Shown: one piece after another, positions 3,457-6,136 of the stretch
Numbering within the stretch: the stretch's first letter is position 1
Layout: each line of letters opens with the position of its first letter
Assembly: GCA_021323155.1 (NCBI GenBank)
Contig: JAJTCI010000149.1
Span: 1-6,136 of the forward strand
Reading direction: 5' to 3'
Length of the DNA: 6,136 nt
Origin: Chitinophagaceae bacterium
GTDB lineage: Bacteria; Bacteroidota; Bacteroidia; Chitinophagales; Chitinophagaceae
Position numbers and translations under genes: made by a program
Notes under the pieces: model-generated
What the model was told of the DNA's origin: nothing
Seen by the model: the letters and a program-made list of their open reading frames with translations, nothing else
The model's database searches: none

Positions 3457-6136
3457 TTACAATCCCTTTAAGGTTCTCAACCGGTGCCACCTGGTATTCT
3501 TCTGGTCTTCGGCGGTTTGGAGGAACTGTTCAGCGAGTACGGGATTCTTTGCCTGGATCACCTTGAACCTGTTCTCGTGGTACATGAACTCTTTCAGCGG
3601 GATGCTCGGGTCCTTGCTGTCTATCACAAACCGTTGCCCTTCGGGCTTCATCGGGTTGTAATGGAACAAGGGCCAGTAACCACTCTTAACAGCGAAATCC
3701 TGCTCTTCGGCACCATGGCTGATATCAATGCCGTGCGCGATGCAATGGCTGTATGCAATCACCAGCGAAGGCCCGGGATATGCTTCTGCTTCAATGATCG
3801 TCCTGAGGGTATGCGCGTCATTGCTGCCCATGGCGATCTGCGCCACGTAGGCCGTACCATGCGCGATGGCCTGCAATGCGAGGTCTTTCTTAGCGGTCGA
3901 TTTCCCGTTCACGGCGAATTTTGCAGATGCGCCGATCGGAGTAGATTTTGATTTTTGTCCGCCTGTGTTGCTATACACCTCGGTATCGAGCACCAGGATA
4001 TTAACGTTCTCCCCTGTTGACAGGATATGATCCAACCCGCCGTAGCCAATATCGTAAGCCCATCCATCGCCGCCTACGATCCAGAGGGATTTTTCGGAAA
4101 GGAAATCCGCGAGGTGCAAGAGGTTTTTTGAGGCCGCGGAAGGATTTCTTTCCAGGCGGTGTTTTAATTCCTTGATCAGTTCATTTTTTGAGCGGATCTC
4201 TGCTTCGGTTTGTTCAGGAGCGGTGGTGATCGAATCTGCCAGGTCTTCCCCGACCACGTGCGCCATTTGCTTCAGGAGTCGCTGTGCGGATTCTTTTTTC
4301 TTTTCATTTGCCAGTTTGATGCCCAGGCCAAACTCCGCATTGTCTTCAAAAAGCGAGTTGGCCCAGGCCGGCCCGCAACCTTCTTTATTGGTGGTCCACG
4401 GCGTGGTAGGCAGGTTGCCACCGAATATTGAAGAGCAACCGGTGGCATTGGCTACGATCATTTTCTCGCCATAGAGTTGCGTCAGTAGTTTCAGATAAGG
4501 TGTTTCGCCGCAGCCGGCGCAAGCCCCGGAAAATTCAAATAGTGGTTGGAAGAACTGCGAGCCTTTCACCGTGTTGCGGTTAACACGCGTACGATCAACT
4601 TCCGGGAGGGACAGAAAGAAGTCCCAGTTCTTTTTCTCTTCTTCCTGGAAAGGTGTCTTATCATACATGTTGATGGCCTTATGATAAGCATCAGTCTTAC
4701 TGGCCATGGGGCAATATTCAACACAGAGCTGGCAACCGGTACAATCTTCGGTAGAGACCTGTAGTGTATATGCCTCTTTCGTTTTATCCCATTCTTTGCC
4801 GATTGGATCCACGTATTTGAAAGTGCTTGGTGCATCCTTCAGCAGTCCCTTATCATAAACTTTCGGCCGGATGGCAGCGTGTGGGCAGATCAGGAAGCAT
4901 TTACCGCATTGTGTGCAGAGGTCGGCATCCCATACGGGAACGGCGTCGGCGATGTTGCGTTTTTCCCATTTGGTTGTACCGGAAGGATAGGTGCCGTCCG
5001 CGGGGAAAGCGCTCACCGGCAAATCGTCGCCTTCGCCTGCAATGATCTTCGACAGCACGTTTTTCACAAAGTCTGGCGCATCGGCAGGAAAGTCAGCAGT
5101 CGATACCCGGTTTCCAATTGTAAAACGGGAGTAATCGACCTGGTGCAGCCCATCCACTGCCTTATCGACCGCTTCATAATTCTTCTGGACGACGGTTTCT
5201 CCTTTCTTCCAATAAGAATCGTATATCGCCTCTTTGATCTTCGCGATCGCTTCGTCGCGTGGCAGTATCTTGCTGATCGCAAAGAAGCAGGTCTGCAGAA
5301 TCGTATTGATGCGGTTACCCATGCCGGTTTCTTTAGCCACCGCGTGTGCATTGATCACGTAGAATTCCAATTCCTTCGATACGATCTCTTCCTGAATCTT
5401 TTTCGGCAGGCGTTCCCAAACCTCGTCTTTCGAGTATGGTGCATTCAGCAGGAAGGTAGCACCGTGTTCCGCGTCTTTGAGTATATCAAATTTGCCGAGG
5501 TAATTGAAATGATGGCAGGCGACGAAATTCGCCGAGTTAACCAGGTAAGTAGAATTGATCGGCTTCTTGCCAAAGCGCAGGTGGGAGACAGTGAGCGAAC
5601 CCGATTTCTTTGAATCATATACAAAGTATCCCTGGATATAATTATCCGTCTTCTGACCGATGATCTTGATCGAGTTCTTGTTTGCACTCACGGTACCGTC
5701 AGCACCTAAACCAAAGAAGAGGCCGCGGAAAAGGTGTTGTTTATCGAGGCTGAAGTGTTTATCGTATTCAAGGCTGAGGTGTGTAACGTCGTCGTTGATG
5801 CCGAGCGTGAAATGGTTGAGCGGGTATTTACGGTTCATCTGATTGAATACCGCTATTACCATCGCCGGTGTAAACTCTTTGGAGGACAATCCGTATCGTC
5901 CCCCGATGATACGAACGTCGTGCCGTCCGAACTGGCTGAAAGCGCTCACCACATCCATGTAAAGGGGTTCACCGAGGCCGTTTGAATCCTTACAACGGTC
6001 CAAGACAGCGATGGTGGTGACGGACTTCGGAATCGCTTCCATAAAATCCTTCATAGAGAACGGGCGGTAGAGCCGGATCCTGATCATGCCTACCCGTTCA
6101 CCGTCCCTGTTCAGGTAATCTACGGTCTCCTGGACG
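3457..6136 (-). CDS. nifJ: pyruvate:ferredoxin (flavodoxin) oxidoreductase, 5' end beyond the window
   Basis: Single-chain PFOR: pyruvate + CoA + oxidised ferredoxin/flavodoxin gives acetyl-CoA + CO2 + reduced carrier, in the cytoplasm. About 892 C-terminal residues are present. The frame is open to the right edge, so roughly 300 N-terminal residues (the pyrimidine-binding domain and most of domain II) are missing. The Met at 6085-6087 lies inside the conserved VGMIRIRLYRPF stretch and is not the start. Numbering from that Met, the domains in order are: end of domain II; the gamma/POR domain from about 122 (FGLGADGTVSANKNS); the EKR domain with WEKR at 374-377; two [4Fe-4S] ferredoxin motifs, CTQCGKCFLICP (Cys 391, 394, 397, 401) and CTGCQLCVEYCP (Cys 449, 452, 455, 459); and the thiamine-diphosphate domain with proximal-cluster ligands Cys 523, 526, 551 and 782, GDG at 673-675 and DTEVYSNTGGQ from 701. 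All expected ligands are intact. The protein ends soon after the TPP domain, without the long C-terminal extension of the Desulfovibrio africanus enzyme. The promoter lies outside the window. Confidence 0.96.
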   Translation of the reverse strand, partial: VQETVDYLNRDGERVGMIRIRLYRPFSMKDFMEAIPKSVTTIAVLDRCKDSNGLGEPLYMDVVSAFSQFGRHDVRIIGGRYGLSSKEFTPAMVIAVFNQMNRKYPLNHFTLGINDDVTHLSLEYDKHFSLDKQHLFRGLFFGLGADGTVSANKNSIKIIGQKTDNYIQGYFVYDSKKSGSLTVSHLRFGKKPINSTYLVNSANFVACHHFNYLGKFDILKDAEHGATFLLNAPYSKDEVWERLPKKIQEEIVSKELEFYVINAHAVAKETGMGNRINTILQTCFFAISKILPRDEAIAKIKEAIYDSYWKKGETVVQKNYEAVDKAVDGLHQVDYSRFTIGNRVSTADFPADAPDFVKNVLSKIIAGEGDDLPVSAFPADGTYPSGTTKWEKRNIADAVPVWDADLCTQCGKCFLICPHAAIRPKVYDKGLLKDAPSTFKYVDPIGKEWDKTKEAYTLQVSTEDCTGCQLCVEYCPMASKTDAYHKAINMYDKTPFQEEEKKNWDFFLSLPEVDRTRVNRNTVKGSQFFQPLFEFSGACAGCGETPYLKLLTQLYGEKMIVANATGCSSIFGGNLPTTPWTTNKEGCGPAWANSLFEDNAEFGLGIKLANEKKKESAQRLLKQMAHVVGEDLADSITTAPEQTEAEIRSKNELIKELKHRLERNPSAASKNLLHLADFLSEKSLWIVGGDGWAYDIGYGGLDHILSTGENVNILVLDTEVYSNTGGQKSKSTPIGASAKFAVNGKSTAKKDLALQAIAHGTAYVAQIAMGSNDAHTLRTIIEAEAYPGPSLVIAYSHCIAHGIDISHGAEEQDFAVKSGYWPLFHYNPMKPEGQRFVIDSKDPSIPLKEFMYHENRFKVIQAKNPVLAEQFLQTAEDQKNTRWHRLRTLKGL

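Noticed and set aside
3403..3500. Possible small gene between the terminator and nifJ
   Set aside because: The gap between the hairpin and the nifJ stop is only about 40 bases, with no frame of meaningful length.
3484..3951. A 155-codon plus-strand frame inside nifJ
   Set aside because: It is antisense to the conserved thiamine-diphosphate domain, and its translation resembles no known protein.
4879..5613. A 244-codon open frame on the plus strand, opposite nifJ
   Set aside because: It lies wholly antisense to conserved nifJ domains, including the EKR and gamma domains. Its translation has no recognisable domain, so it is a by-product of nifJ codon use.

Overview
The window looks like ordinary chromosomal DNA from a member of the Bacteroidota, probably a Chitinophagaceae-like soil or sediment organism. 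This placement is an inference. It rests on starts without strong Shine-Dalgarno sequences, candidate promoters of the TTTG/TAnnTTTG type, short hairpins with a CTAAAG centre between genes, and the flavour of the proteins. No rRNA, tRNA, CRISPR array, insertion sequence or phage gene is visible.

Layout, left to right. Bases 1-118 hold the probable tail of an upstream gene, whose frame cannot be decided, and an intrinsic terminator (82-115). Bases 119-230 are a regulatory region rich in inverted repeats. It precedes a small XRE-family helix-turn-helix regulator (231-566, +). Bases 567-909 are non-coding and carry a run of short hairpins resembling REP elements. Two plus-strand genes follow: a DUF2461/TIGR02453-family protein of unknown function (910-1575) and, 97 bp later, an ABC1/AarF/UbiB-family atypical kinase with two C-terminal membrane helices (1673-3361). 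A strong terminator (3389-3416), probably bidirectional, separates it from a convergent gene. That gene is nifJ, pyruvate:ferredoxin (flavodoxin) oxidoreductase. It fills the rest of the window on the minus strand and runs off the right edge without a start (3457-6136).

The genes do not form one obvious pathway. The DUF2461 and UbiB-like genes may be co-transcribed. The XRE regulator appears to be a stand-alone unit and may control itself through the repeats in its own promoter. nifJ converts pyruvate to acetyl-CoA and reduced ferredoxin or flavodoxin, and is functionally separate from its neighbours.

I found no convincing new system. The most notable unexplained signals are the hairpin cluster at 591-783, the inverted repeats around the XRE promoter, and the inverted repeat just before the UbiB-like start codon.
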